DNA from: Pseudoalteromonas prydzensis
Lineage (GTDB): Bacteria; Pseudomonadota; Gammaproteobacteria; Enterobacterales; Alteromonadaceae
Reading direction: 5' to 3'
Assembly (NCBI RefSeq): GCF_011050055.1
Contig: NZ_DRGM01000133.1
Coordinates: forward strand, 1-64,000
DNA length: 64,000 nt
Each line of letters opens with the position of its first letter. Within the stretch, counting starts at the first letter, position 1. Below are positions 1 to 8,535 of the stretch, piece after piece. The notes beneath the pieces were generated by a model. It did not search any database. It worked only from the letters and a program-made list of their open reading frames with translations, and was not told the origin of the DNA. Position numbers and translations under genes: made by a program.

Positions 1-19
1 AGATGTGTATAAGAGACAG
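1..19. other. Tn5/Nextera mosaic-end adapter left on the contig end
   Basis: The first 19 bases, AGATGTGTATAAGAGACAG, are exactly the Tn5 transposase mosaic end used in Nextera libraries. This is library adapter and not genomic DNA. Translated in frame 3 it gives the well-known artefact peptide MCIRDR at the head of the first reading frame. It also shows that the window starts at a contig end. Confidence 0.96.
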
Positions 20-20
20 A

Positions 21-2486
21 CCTCACAGTGTAGCGCAAACCGTGCAGTCGCAAGTTGCACGCCCAATTGAGCTGGCACGATCACAGCATGCAAAAGCCGT
101 TGAACAGCGCGCTTCAGCCATCAAGCAAACAACTCCTGCGGCAACAACTAGCCGCGAAAAATCATCTTCTCCTTCCGCGATTGATAGTTTTTTTAGTAAA
201 TTAAAAACCCAGTTTCAAGAACATTGGATGACCTGGATTGGCGGCGTTGCGCTGGCCTTTGGTGGTATATTTTTAGCAAAATACAGCTTAGATGCCGGTT
301 TATTATCGCCAAGCTTACGACTCACTTTCGGTGGCTTATTTGGCGTTGCGTTAATTGCCGGGGCTGAATATCTGCATCGAAAAGGCATTGTTTTTGAAGG
401 GTTTAATAACTATGTGCCCGCAGCACTGGCTGGTGGCGGGTTTATCAGCTGTTTTGCATTAACGCTGCTTGCCTATTCAAGTTATGCCATGTTAAGCGCA
501 ACCACGGCGTTTGTGATGCTGGCAGTTATTGCGCTGGCGGCAAGCTCCATGGCACTGCGCTTAGGGCCCTTGTTAGCGGTGTTAGGCATTGTTGGCGCAT
601 ACAGCGTACCAATCTGGGTCAACACTGGCAGCGGTAACTTAGTGGCCTTATTGATGTACATTGGCTTTGTTACTTTGTCTGCGGTGTTAGTAGCGCAAAA
701 AGTAAAACGACCATGGTTGTGGTATTTACTTTGGGCAGGGCACATTGGCTGGTATTGGCTGGCACTGAGTGTCATAAAGCCAACGCAGTATTGGTTAGTG
801 GGTGGTTTTGCGCTGTTATCAATCATAGGGTTAATCGCGATGATGCGTTTAGGTGTCACCTTGCGTTTATTAGAATATCGCCCGCATAGTTTACCGCGGC
901 TATTAAAATTACAGCCTGATCATCCATTACTGTTAGCGATTGTGGTGCCGTTATTGCTCACGATATTAATCTCTGTGGCGAGCGTGCAATGGCAAATTGT
1001 GATGGTGTGTTTAATTGTGATGTTGCTATTTTTGGTGCTGCAAAATAGCCGTTGGGATCTGTGGCAAGGCCTAGCACTACTAAGCGCCGTGTTATTGGTT
1101 GTGAGTCAGCAAGCTTATCATATTGATAGTAACGATCACCTATTCGTATTCAAAAACATGTATGGCTTTGGCTTATTACTGGGTATTGGCCTTTGCTTAT
1201 ACGGGCTGTATTTTGGCGCGCGTTACTACAAACGGTTAAGTTTCCACTTACTTGCTGCATTTAGTGTGTTTACCTTAATAGCAACGCTTTACACCCTAAC
1301 GCCAGCACAAGATTTAGCGGTGGCATATTCATTATGGACAGTGTTATTACTGCTCAGCAGTGGTGTACTGATCAAACGCGCGCAACATGCTCACACCCAA
1401 TGGCAGCAGTTTAGTTATTGGCTTGGTGCTAATGCCAATATCACCCTTTGTTTAACTATGCTACTTGCCGATAGTGGCTTAACGCTTGCGCTGGCCATTC
1501 AAGTATTGGCTATTAGTTACTTAGTTAAACGCCACAAGGTGCCAATGCCGCACTGGCCTATTAAAGCGTTAGTGGCCGTGGTGCTGGCAAGGTTAACCTT
1601 CGCGCCGTGGACATACGATGCTGATTTAACCTTTTTAGCACTGCATTGGAGCATAGTGGTTTACCCCGTTGCTGTTGGGTTATTTTGGTTTGCCGCAAAA
1701 CAATGGCAACAAACAGACATGAAAATTTGGCTCGAAGGGGCTGCACTGCATTGTTTGGCATTATTTATCACCACCGAAACCAGCTATCAATTAGTTGGGC
1801 ATTATCCGCAGCTTTCGTCTTTAAGCTTTTATGAGCAAATATTACTCAGCTGTAACTGGCTCGCGTTAGGCTGCGTTTATTTATACCGCGCGCAAAGTGC
1901 AGGGCAGCTGGGTAAGCTATACCGTACTGCAGGTCTGACCTTATCCGCGTTAGCGGGCTTATTGTTAATCAATACAGCATTACATGAAAACCCATTACTA
2001 ATGCGTCTTTATGTGGGGGAAATACCGTTATTTAACTGGCTGTTATTAACCTGGTTAGTACCAAGTATGCTTACATTATGGTTGGCTAAATTAGTTAAAC
2101 CACTTAATGCTAAGTTTAGCCAAATAGTACTGGGTGCATCAGGCTTATTAGCGGTGTTAGCAATCAATGCGCTGATCCGCCAATATTGGCAAGGAGCGTT
2201 TATTTACCTTGATAAAGCCACCAGTGATGCCGAGCTATACAGCTATTCAATCATTTGGTTATTGCTCGGTGCGCTGGTGGTTATCACTGGGCATTTAAAA
2301 CAGCAATTACTACTACAAAAAGTCGGTTTAGGCATGCTCGGCGCGGTGATAGTGAAAGTGTTTTTAATCGATATGGCCAGCCTAACTGGTTTACTCAGAG
2401 CGGTGTCATTTATTGGCTTAGGTTTGTCGCTGGTTGGCCTGAGTTGGTTATTCCAAAAGCTCAGGAGTAAAGCACCAGCGGGGTAA
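21..2486 (+). CDS. DUF2339 polytopic membrane protein, 5'-truncated
   Basis: This is a large integral membrane protein of the DUF2339 family, whose function is not established. The true start is missing: the frame is open to the contig edge, and its apparent ATG at base 3 lies in adapter sequence. About 820 residues remain. They begin with a polar segment (roughly residues 1-65), followed by a long run of about 20 hydrophobic helices rich in Leu, Trp and Tyr. The segment WMTWIGGVALAFGGIFLAKY, just before the first helices, is typical of the family. The C-terminus (FQKLRSKAPAG) is intact. A hairpin follows the stop. A transporter or envelope role is only a guess from topology. Confidence 0.85.
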   Translation, partial: PHSVAQTVQSQVARPIELARSQHAKAVEQRASAIKQTTPAATTSREKSSSPSAIDSFFSKLKTQFQEHWMTWIGGVALAFGGIFLAKYSLDAGLLSPSLRLTFGGLFGVALIAGAEYLHRKGIVFEGFNNYVPAALAGGGFISCFALTLLAYSSYAMLSATTAFVMLAVIALAASSMALRLGPLLAVLGIVGAYSVPIWVNTGSGNLVALLMYIGFVTLSAVLVAQKVKRPWLWYLLWAGHIGWYWLALSVIKPTQYWLVGGFALLSIIGLIAMMRLGVTLRLLEYRPHSLPRLLKLQPDHPLLLAIVVPLLLTILISVASVQWQIVMVCLIVMLLFLVLQNSRWDLWQGLALLSAVLLVVSQQAYHIDSNDHLFVFKNMYGFGLLLGIGLCLYGLYFGARYYKRLSFHLLAAFSVFTLIATLYTLTPAQDLAVAYSLWTVLLLLSSGVLIKRAQHAHTQWQQFSYWLGANANITLCLTMLLADSGLTLALAIQVLAISYLVKRHKVPMPHWPIKALVAVVLARLTFAPWTYDADLTFLALHWSIVVYPVAVGLFWFAAKQWQQTDMKIWLEGAALHCLALFITTETSYQLVGHYPQLSSLSFYEQILLSCNWLALGCVYLYRAQSAGQLGKLYRTAGLTLSALAGLLLINTALHENPLLMRLYVGEIPLFNWLLLTWLVPSMLTLWLAKLVKPLNAKFSQIVLGASGLLAVLAINALIRQYWQGAFIYLDKATSDAELYSYSIIWLLLGALVVITGHLKQQLLLQKVGLGMLGAVIVKVFLIDMASLTGLLRAVSFIGLGLSLVGLSWLFQKLRSKAPAG

Positions 2487-2499
2487 TTTAACTCAAGCA

Positions 2500-2527
2500 G
2501 TACACCCAGCAAGATTGTTGGGTGTAC
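2500..2527 (+). terminator. hairpin after the DUF2339 gene
   Basis: Arms GTACACCCAGCAA and TTGTTGGGTGTAC pair along 13 positions with one G-U pair and a very tight loop. It lies 14 bp after the stop codon. No clean T tract follows, so it may be a weak terminator or an mRNA-stabilising hairpin. It sits between convergent genes and could act in both directions. Confidence 0.5.
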
Positions 2528-2590
2528 TTAGTTATGTTATTTAGCGCGAATCTGTTTTAATCTCTTGCCTAGCGGCTAGAACCTTTCACT

Positions 2591-5500
2591 TCACGTACTA
2601 TGATTAAGCAGTGCTTTTAATTTCCCTGGTTTTATTGGTTTAGATAAGTAATGAATATCTTCGGCTTTGGTGGCTTGTTTTAGCTCTACATCGCGCACTG
2701 CGGTGATTAAAATGGCGGGCACCTTAGCTTGCCAAATCTCGCGTAGGGCTTTAATTAAGCTGATGCCGTCGTGCGCATGGCCGAGCTGATAATCCATTAA
2801 GATCACATCCGGTGCGCTGTGCGCATGTGCGTATGCCAACACGCTGTCAACTTGATCAAACAGCTGATAATTAGCTTGCCACTTTTGTAATAAACTAGCC
2901 ATGGCATTGAGGTTTTCAGGATCGTCGTCAACGGCAATGATATTCATCGCGGAGCGCTCTTCAAACAAGCTGTTGGTCGCGAGCTTTTGTTGCACAAACT
3001 GGCTTTCACCATACGGTATTTCGATACTAAAACAGCTGCCTTTTTGCGGCGTTGAGCGCACATCTAAGCGAATTGATAGTAAATCGACCATACGTTTAAC
3101 CACGCTAAGCCCTAGGCCGATGCCTTTGTTGTCAGACGCTTCTATGCGGTAAAAATCGTTGAATATTTTGGCTTGCTCTACTTCGCTAATGCCAGGGCCA
3201 GTGTCCCATACTTCGATGCGCAGGTGATGTTTACGTTTACGGCACGCCACTAAAACTTTACCCGTATTGGTGTATTTAACCGCATTTGACACTAAGTTCT
3301 GCACAATTCGCCGCAAATAGGTGATATCACTGTGGACAATATGCTGCCCGCTGCGCACCGTGAGCTTAAGGCCTTTTTCGGTTGATAAAATGGCGTATTC
3401 GTTGCGCAGTGGCGCGAGGATATCGTCAATACTAAAGTGGCGCGGGGTGGGGGTCATGGCACCTTGCTCTAGTTTGGCAATTTCTAATAATGCTGACATT
3501 AAATGCACGGTTGAATCGAGACTGGCACCGAGCTTTTCAAAGTTGTTGATATTGTTATCCGCAAGGGATTTTTCATCAATGGCGGCAAGGTATAAACGGG
3601 CGGCATTGAGTGGCTGTAAAATATCGTGACTGGCCAAGGCTAAAAAGCGGGTTTTACTGTCATTTGCTTGCTCAGCCTCACGCTTGGCTAAAGTGAGTGC
3701 TTGCTCTGTTTGTACGCGGCTTTCTATTTGTGCTTCGAGATCTTTATTGATAGTACGGATTTCTTGGGTACGGGCTTCAATGCGGTTCTCCAGATCCATG
3801 TTCACTTCTTCAAGCGCATTTTGTGTGGCAATGTGGGTGGTGATATCTGAAAAGCTGGTTACAAAGCCGCCGTCGGGCAGTGGGTTACCAATCATTTCGT
3901 ATACTAGACCATTACGACGATGACGAATAAAGTGATGCGAACTGCCGTTTTTTAAATGCTGCACACGCTTTTCTACATGGCGTTCTATTTCGCCTGGGCC
4001 ACATTCACCGCGCTCAGCGTTATAACGAATAATGTCTTCAATCGGTTGGCCGACTTCTAAAAACCCAGTTGGGTAGTTAAACATTTCTGCGTAGCGTTTA
4101 TTCCAGGCCACTAGATTTAGCTCTTTATCAACAACTGAAATACCATGACTGAGGTTTTCCAGCGAAGTGTAGAGTAGATTTTGGTTAAATTGCAGGGCTT
4201 GCGTGGTTTCATCAAAAAAGTTAACCACTTCTTCAAATGCCATGCGTTTACCCGATGCAACGGTATGAATAAGTGCTTGCGCAGAAGAGGCACCCAATAC
4301 GCCTGTTAAAGCACGCTCGCAGTAGGCGATAAACTCAGGATCTGGGTGCGTATTATTATCATCAAGTTGATGTGTTAGCGAAAAATGTGCGAGGACTTGC
4401 TGGCTACGTTGAATCCCCAAAAAAGTTTGTAGCAGCACTTTAAAATCGTACACAGTGGCTTTGACATTTTTGTTTAAACGCCTTGCCAGTACGGCTTGCT
4501 CTTTAGGGTTAACAAAGGCGGCGGCTTGAATTTTATCAATCAAGCGTTCATCGGCACCTAATGAAAAGCTGATGTAACAGCCGATGTTGGCAAATAACGC
4601 AATCAAGGTGCCACGGGTGATCAACGTTTGTTGCAGCTCTGTAGTAAGGGTATTGCCAGCATCGAGAATGGGCAGCATTAAAAACAGTATCCAGCAGATC
4701 AAACCGGCTAATAATCCAGCATAAACGCCGTAAGCATGTCCTTTGCGCCAGTACAAGCCGCCCACAATAGCGGGCAATAATTGCGTGACTAATGAAAAGG
4801 CAACTAAGCCCATGCTGGCAAGGGCTTTGCCATGGCCAAACCATTGCTGGTAGAAGTAAGACAAGATCAAAATACCGGCGATAGTAAAGCGCCTTACCAG
4901 TAATATTTGTGGTTTGTAACTGCTAGTAATGAGGTTGCGTTTGAATTTACGACGTAGCATTAACGGTAATACCACATCGTTTGAGATCATGGTACTGAGC
5001 GTTAACGTTGCAACCACAATCATCGCAGTAGCGGCCGATATGCCACCAATAAATACAAAGGTGGTAAGTAACACATTGTCGTGCATTAACGGCAGTGCCA
5101 GTACAAAGCTATCTGGTGAGAAGCCATTGCCAATTTCTGGGTGAATCGCCGCGGTAGCAATCGGTAAAATCATTGCAGCAGTCAGTAATAAATACAGCGG
5201 GAAGGCCCAGCGAGCGGTAAACAAGTGGCGCTTGTCTTGGTTATCAACCACGGTAACGTGGAACTGTCGTGGTAAACAGATGATCGCAGCGGCGGCCATC
5301 AACGATTGACCAATAAAGTTAAAGCTCAAAAAGTTAAAATTATCCCAATGTTGCCACAACGACTCTTTAATTTGTAGTTCACTGGTACTGGGTAAGTTAT
5401 ACAAGGTGAGCAGAGCTAAACCAGCGACTGCCACTAAGGCCAGCAGTTTGATCATCGATTCAAAGGCAACAGCAAGCATTAATCCTGAGCGATATTCGGT

Positions 5501-6031
5501 TACATCAACTTTACGGGTACCAAAAAATATTGCGAACATCGCCATGATCAAAGTAGCAGAGAGCGCCACCATTGAACCGGATATTTTGTTGTCACTTTGC
5601 AGTAGTAAAAAGCTGTTACTTAGTGCTTTTAACTGCAAGGCGATATACGGAATGGTTGCTAGTAGCGCAATCATAGTCACCATAATTGCAGTGGTTTGGC
5701 GCTTACCGTAGCGGGCGGAAATAAAGTCGGCGATGGTGGTGATATTTTGTTTTTTACTGACTAGCACTAGTTTACGTAAAAATCCTTGTCCGAAAAAAAA
5801 CAACAATGCAGGGCCAAGTAAAATCGGTAAGTAACTCCAACTGCTGGTGGCAGCCGTGCCCACTGAGCCGTAGTAAGTCCACGAGGTGCAATAAATACCC
5901 AACGAGAAAGAGTAAACAAAAGGGTGGTGGCTAATTCGTTTGGCCAGTGGTGTGGTTTTATCGCCCCAGTTTGCTAGCCAAAACAAGATGCCAATGTACG
6001 CCAAAGCGACAAAAATCAGTGCAGCAGTCAT
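2591..6031 (-). CDS. crbS: CrbS/MxtR-like symporter-sensor hybrid histidine kinase
   Basis: Inner-membrane hybrid sensor kinase of 1146 residues from the ATG; an in-frame TTG lies four codons upstream. Order: SLC5 sodium:solute symporter domain (about residues 1-490, roughly 13 helices), STAC-like linker (490-570), PAS (615-735), coiled coil (740-795), HisKA with phospho-His at about H802 in FLALASHDILQPL, HATPase with N box NLVSNAVKY and G box DTGPGIS (910-1000), and a C-terminal receiver with Asp about D1080 in ILMDYQLG. In Vibrio CrbS and Pseudomonas MxtR this architecture controls acetate and short-chain acid use through a LuxR-type regulator, which is not in the window. The divergent neighbours are a DUF4212/ActP-like symporter pair, as in Vibrio. 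The acetate role is inferred from architecture and synteny. Confidence 0.85.
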   Translation of the reverse strand: MTAALIFVALAYIGILFWLANWGDKTTPLAKRISHHPFVYSFSLGIYCTSWTYYGSVGTAATSSWSYLPILLGPALLFFFGQGFLRKLVLVSKKQNITTIADFISARYGKRQTTAIMVTMIALLATIPYIALQLKALSNSFLLLQSDNKISGSMVALSATLIMAMFAIFFGTRKVDVTEYRSGLMLAVAFESMIKLLALVAVAGLALLTLYNLPSTSELQIKESLWQHWDNFNFLSFNFIGQSLMAAAAIICLPRQFHVTVVDNQDKRHLFTARWAFPLYLLLTAAMILPIATAAIHPEIGNGFSPDSFVLALPLMHDNVLLTTFVFIGGISAATAMIVVATLTLSTMISNDVVLPLMLRRKFKRNLITSSYKPQILLVRRFTIAGILILSYFYQQWFGHGKALASMGLVAFSLVTQLLPAIVGGLYWRKGHAYGVYAGLLAGLICWILFLMLPILDAGNTLTTELQQTLITRGTLIALFANIGCYISFSLGADERLIDKIQAAAFVNPKEQAVLARRLNKNVKATVYDFKVLLQTFLGIQRSQQVLAHFSLTHQLDDNNTHPDPEFIAYCERALTGVLGASSAQALIHTVASGKRMAFEEVVNFFDETTQALQFNQNLLYTSLENLSHGISVVDKELNLVAWNKRYAEMFNYPTGFLEVGQPIEDIIRYNAERGECGPGEIERHVEKRVQHLKNGSSHHFIRHRRNGLVYEMIGNPLPDGGFVTSFSDITTHIATQNALEEVNMDLENRIEARTQEIRTINKDLEAQIESRVQTEQALTLAKREAEQANDSKTRFLALASHDILQPLNAARLYLAAIDEKSLADNNINNFEKLGASLDSTVHLMSALLEIAKLEQGAMTPTPRHFSIDDILAPLRNEYAILSTEKGLKLTVRSGQHIVHSDITYLRRIVQNLVSNAVKYTNTGKVLVACRKRKHHLRIEVWDTGPGISEVEQAKIFNDFYRIEASDNKGIGLGLSVVKRMVDLLSIRLDVRSTPQKGSCFSIEIPYGESQFVQQKLATNSLFEERSAMNIIAVDDDPENLNAMASLLQKWQANYQLFDQVDSVLAYAHAHSAPDVILMDYQLGHAHDGISLIKALREIWQAKVPAILITAVRDVELKQATKAEDIHYLSKPIKPGKLKALLNHST

Positions 6032-6291
6032 GTATATAGTCAATTTTTATTTTGTTATTGCACACCATACCAGAAGTTTTCGCTGATTTGAGCTGTCAAT
6101 TTTTGTGTAGAACATACAAATAAATCTATCTATTTGATATTTAATATTAATTATGTGTTTTTAAGATCTATTAGACTAATGTCGCAGATCTGCAACATAG
6201 CCTAGATGAATAGTTAAAATCACCCAGCGGAAATAGTTAACGTGATGATAATTAATGTTTTTTACTTAAATTTAACAAGTGGGCATTTGCA

Positions 6292-6308
6292 GTTTACGTA
6301 AACGTTAA
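6292..6308. promoter_or_regulatory. candidate operator in the crbS / symporter divergent region
   Basis: The roughly 390-bp gap between crbS and the DUF4212 gene (6032-6421) carries no reading frame. It must hold both divergent promoters. Its most striking element is the perfect 12-bp palindrome GTTTACGTAAAC (6292-6303), extended to TTTACGTAAACGTTAA. This resembles the TTTACGTAAACGTAAA-like sites reported for MerR-family regulators such as LiuR in Alteromonadales. The regulator assignment is tentative. Confidence 0.3.
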
Positions 6309-6421
6309 CTTGTTGTTACGACTATGGTCTCAATTCAATATTAAGGCAGCGTTGCTAAATTGGTTAGTGCAGATAATAAAAACCACATCACTTTTTACAG
6401 ATGTTAAAGAGGAAATAAAAA

Positions 6422-6685
6422 ATGGCTTTTAAAGATGAAGAACAAGCAAAAGCTTATTGGGCGGAAAACATTTCACTGCTGTTTAAATTATTAGCAGTTT
6501 GGTTTGTCGTGTCGTTTGGCTTTGGCATATTACTGGTTGATGTACTTAATGAAGTGCGTTTCTTTGGGTTTAAACTTGGCTTCTGGTTCTCCCAGCAAGG
6601 CGCGATTTACACCTTTGTGGCTTTGATTTTTGTGTACGTTTTCAAAATGAATACGTTAGATAAAAAATACGGCGTAGACGAATAG
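6422..6685 (+). CDS. DUF4212 small subunit of sodium:solute symporter
   Basis: An 87-residue protein of the DUF4212 (sodium/substrate symporter small subunit) family. It has two membrane helices (about residues 15-38 and 50-72) and begins with the family-typical charged N-terminus ending in AYWAENI. An AGAGGA ribosome site precedes the ATG. The next gene, an ActP-like symporter, starts 10 bp after its stop, so the two are almost certainly co-translated. Family members are found paired with SLC5 carriers as a probable accessory subunit. The substrate is not shown by the sequence. Confidence 0.88.
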   Translation: MAFKDEEQAKAYWAENISLLFKLLAVWFVVSFGFGILLVDVLNEVRFFGFKLGFWFSQQGAIYTFVALIFVYVFKMNTLDKKYGVDE

Positions 6686-6695
6686 GAGCTAAGCA

Positions 6696-8420
6696 ATGGA
6701 TGTTCAAACACTCACGTTTATCATTGTCGGACTAAGCTTTGCGCTTTATATCGGCATTGCAATTTGGGCTCGAGCGGGCTCAACAAATGAATTTTATGTA
6801 GCAGGCGGCGGCGTTCCACCGCTTGCTAATGGTATGGCTACAGCTGCGGATTGGATGAGTGCTGCGTCATTTATCTCAATGGCAGGTATCATCTCTTTCG
6901 CCGGTTACGATGGCGGCGTGTACTTAATGGGTTGGACCGGTGGTTATGTATTACTTGCCATGTGTTTAGCACCTTATTTACGTAAGTTCGGCAAGTTTAC
7001 TGTGCCCGATTTTATCGGTGACCGCTACTACTCACGCACTGCGCGTTTAGTGGCAATTTTGTGTGCCATCTTTATCTGTTTTACCTATATTGCAGGGCAA
7101 ATGCGTGGTGTAGGCGTGGTATTCTCTCGCTTCTTAGAAGTTGAAATTGAAACCGGTGTTTACATTGGTATGGTTATCGTATTCTTTTATGCAGTATTAG
7201 GCGGCATGAAAGGCATTACCTATACCCAAGTGGCACAGTATTGTGTACTGGTATTTGCTTACCTTGTTCCTGCCATCTTTATCTCTATGATGATGACGGG
7301 TCACTTCTTCCCACAAACTGGCTTTGGCGCGACATTAATTGGCGGCGATGGTGTATATGTACTGGATAAACTTGATGGTTTAAGTGCTGAACTTGGCTTT
7401 GCGCAATACACTGAAGGCTCTAAGAGCATGATAGATGTGTTTGCTATCACAGGTGCATTAATGGTGGGTACTGCGGGTCTTCCACATGTAATCGTACGTT
7501 TTTTCACTGTACCGCGCGTTAAAGATACGCGTATCTCAGCGGCATGGACATTAGTGTTCATCGCTATTGTTTACACTACAGCGCCAGCGGTTGCCGCATT
7601 TGCCCGTGTTAACATGATTGATACCATAAACGGTAAAGATGGTAACGGTACTGAATACGCAGAAGCACCGACATGGGTGAAAAACTGGGAAAGAACGGGT
7701 TTAATCACCTTTAATGATAAAAATGGTGATGGCAAAATGTTTTACACCGCAGGTAAAATTGATGATCCAAACAGCGCTAACGAAGTTAACGTTGACCGCG
7801 ACATCATGGTACTTGCGAACCCAGAAATTGCTAACTTACCAGCATGGGTAGTAGCGCTAGTAGCAGCTGGTGGTATTGCTGCGGCATTATCGACAACCGC
7901 TGGCTTACTACTGGTTATTTCGACCTCCGTATCGCACGATTTACTCAAGCGAACCTTAAAACCAAACATTAGCGATAAACAAGAGTTACTCGCAGCGAGG
8001 TTGGCAGCCATGGTTGCGATTGTTATCTCCGCTTACTTTGGTATTAACCCGCCTGGATTTGTGGCGTCGGTGGTGGCATTTGCATTCGGCTTAGCTGCTG
8101 CAAGTTTCTTCCCGGCGATCATTATGGGTATTTTCTCGAAAACAATGAATAAAGAAGGTGCGGTGCTAGGCATGGTGACAGGTATTACCTTTACTGCTGC
8201 TTATATTATTTTCTTCAAGTTTATCAGCCCAGAGCTTAACAACCCTGAACATTGGTTGTTCGGTATTTCGCCGGAAGGTATTGGTTTAGTAGGTATGCTT
8301 ATTAACTTTGCAGTTGCTGCAATCGTGGTTAAGTTTACCGCTGATACACCGCTTGAAATTCAACAAATGGTTGAAAGCATTCGTAATCCTAAAGGTTCTA
8401 GTGAAGCACACGCTCACTAA
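6696..8420 (+). CDS. ActP-like sodium:solute symporter (SLC5 family)
   Basis: A 574-residue inner-membrane carrier of the SLC5/SSSF family with about 13 helices. It has the family hallmark GGxVPPLANGMATAADWMSAASFI near residues 40-65 (short motif AADWMSAASF). A soluble insertion around residues 310-370 carries an Asp-rich stretch (NDKNGDGKM), which could bind calcium. The partner DUF4212 gene lies directly upstream and the CrbS-like kinase is divergent, so acetate or another short-chain carboxylate is the likeliest substrate. The C-terminus is His-rich (SSEAHAH). A rho-independent terminator follows. The exact substrate is inferred. Confidence 0.88.
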   Translation: MDVQTLTFIIVGLSFALYIGIAIWARAGSTNEFYVAGGGVPPLANGMATAADWMSAASFISMAGIISFAGYDGGVYLMGWTGGYVLLAMCLAPYLRKFGKFTVPDFIGDRYYSRTARLVAILCAIFICFTYIAGQMRGVGVVFSRFLEVEIETGVYIGMVIVFFYAVLGGMKGITYTQVAQYCVLVFAYLVPAIFISMMMTGHFFPQTGFGATLIGGDGVYVLDKLDGLSAELGFAQYTEGSKSMIDVFAITGALMVGTAGLPHVIVRFFTVPRVKDTRISAAWTLVFIAIVYTTAPAVAAFARVNMIDTINGKDGNGTEYAEAPTWVKNWERTGLITFNDKNGDGKMFYTAGKIDDPNSANEVNVDRDIMVLANPEIANLPAWVVALVAAGGIAAALSTTAGLLLVISTSVSHDLLKRTLKPNISDKQELLAARLAAMVAIVISAYFGINPPGFVASVVAFAFGLAAASFFPAIIMGIFSKTMNKEGAVLGMVTGITFTAAYIIFFKFISPELNNPEHWLFGISPEGIGLVGMLINFAVAAIVVKFTADTPLEIQQMVESIRNPKGSSEAHAH

Positions 8421-8452
8421 CAACGCTGATACTCTATTATATTGATAGATCC

Positions 8453-8482
8453 AAAAGCCCGACTTAAGTCGGGCTTTTTATT
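8453..8482 (+). terminator. rho-independent terminator after the symporter
   Basis: The perfect hairpin AAGCCCGACTTAAGTCGGGCTT is followed by a T run, 32 bp past the symporter stop. It separates the symporter pair from the next gene, which then probably has its own promoter or relies on read-through. Confidence 0.9.
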
Positions 8483-8535
8483 TACAGCTGATAGCAGTAC
8501 AGTGAGTGTACGATTGTTTTATTGCGAGTAGCAAG

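Noticed and set aside
4548-4844. 98-codon frame within crbS, and similar long frames inside pgk, fba, pepB and proB
   Set aside because: These lie in other frames of strongly conserved genes and lack ribosome sites or domains.
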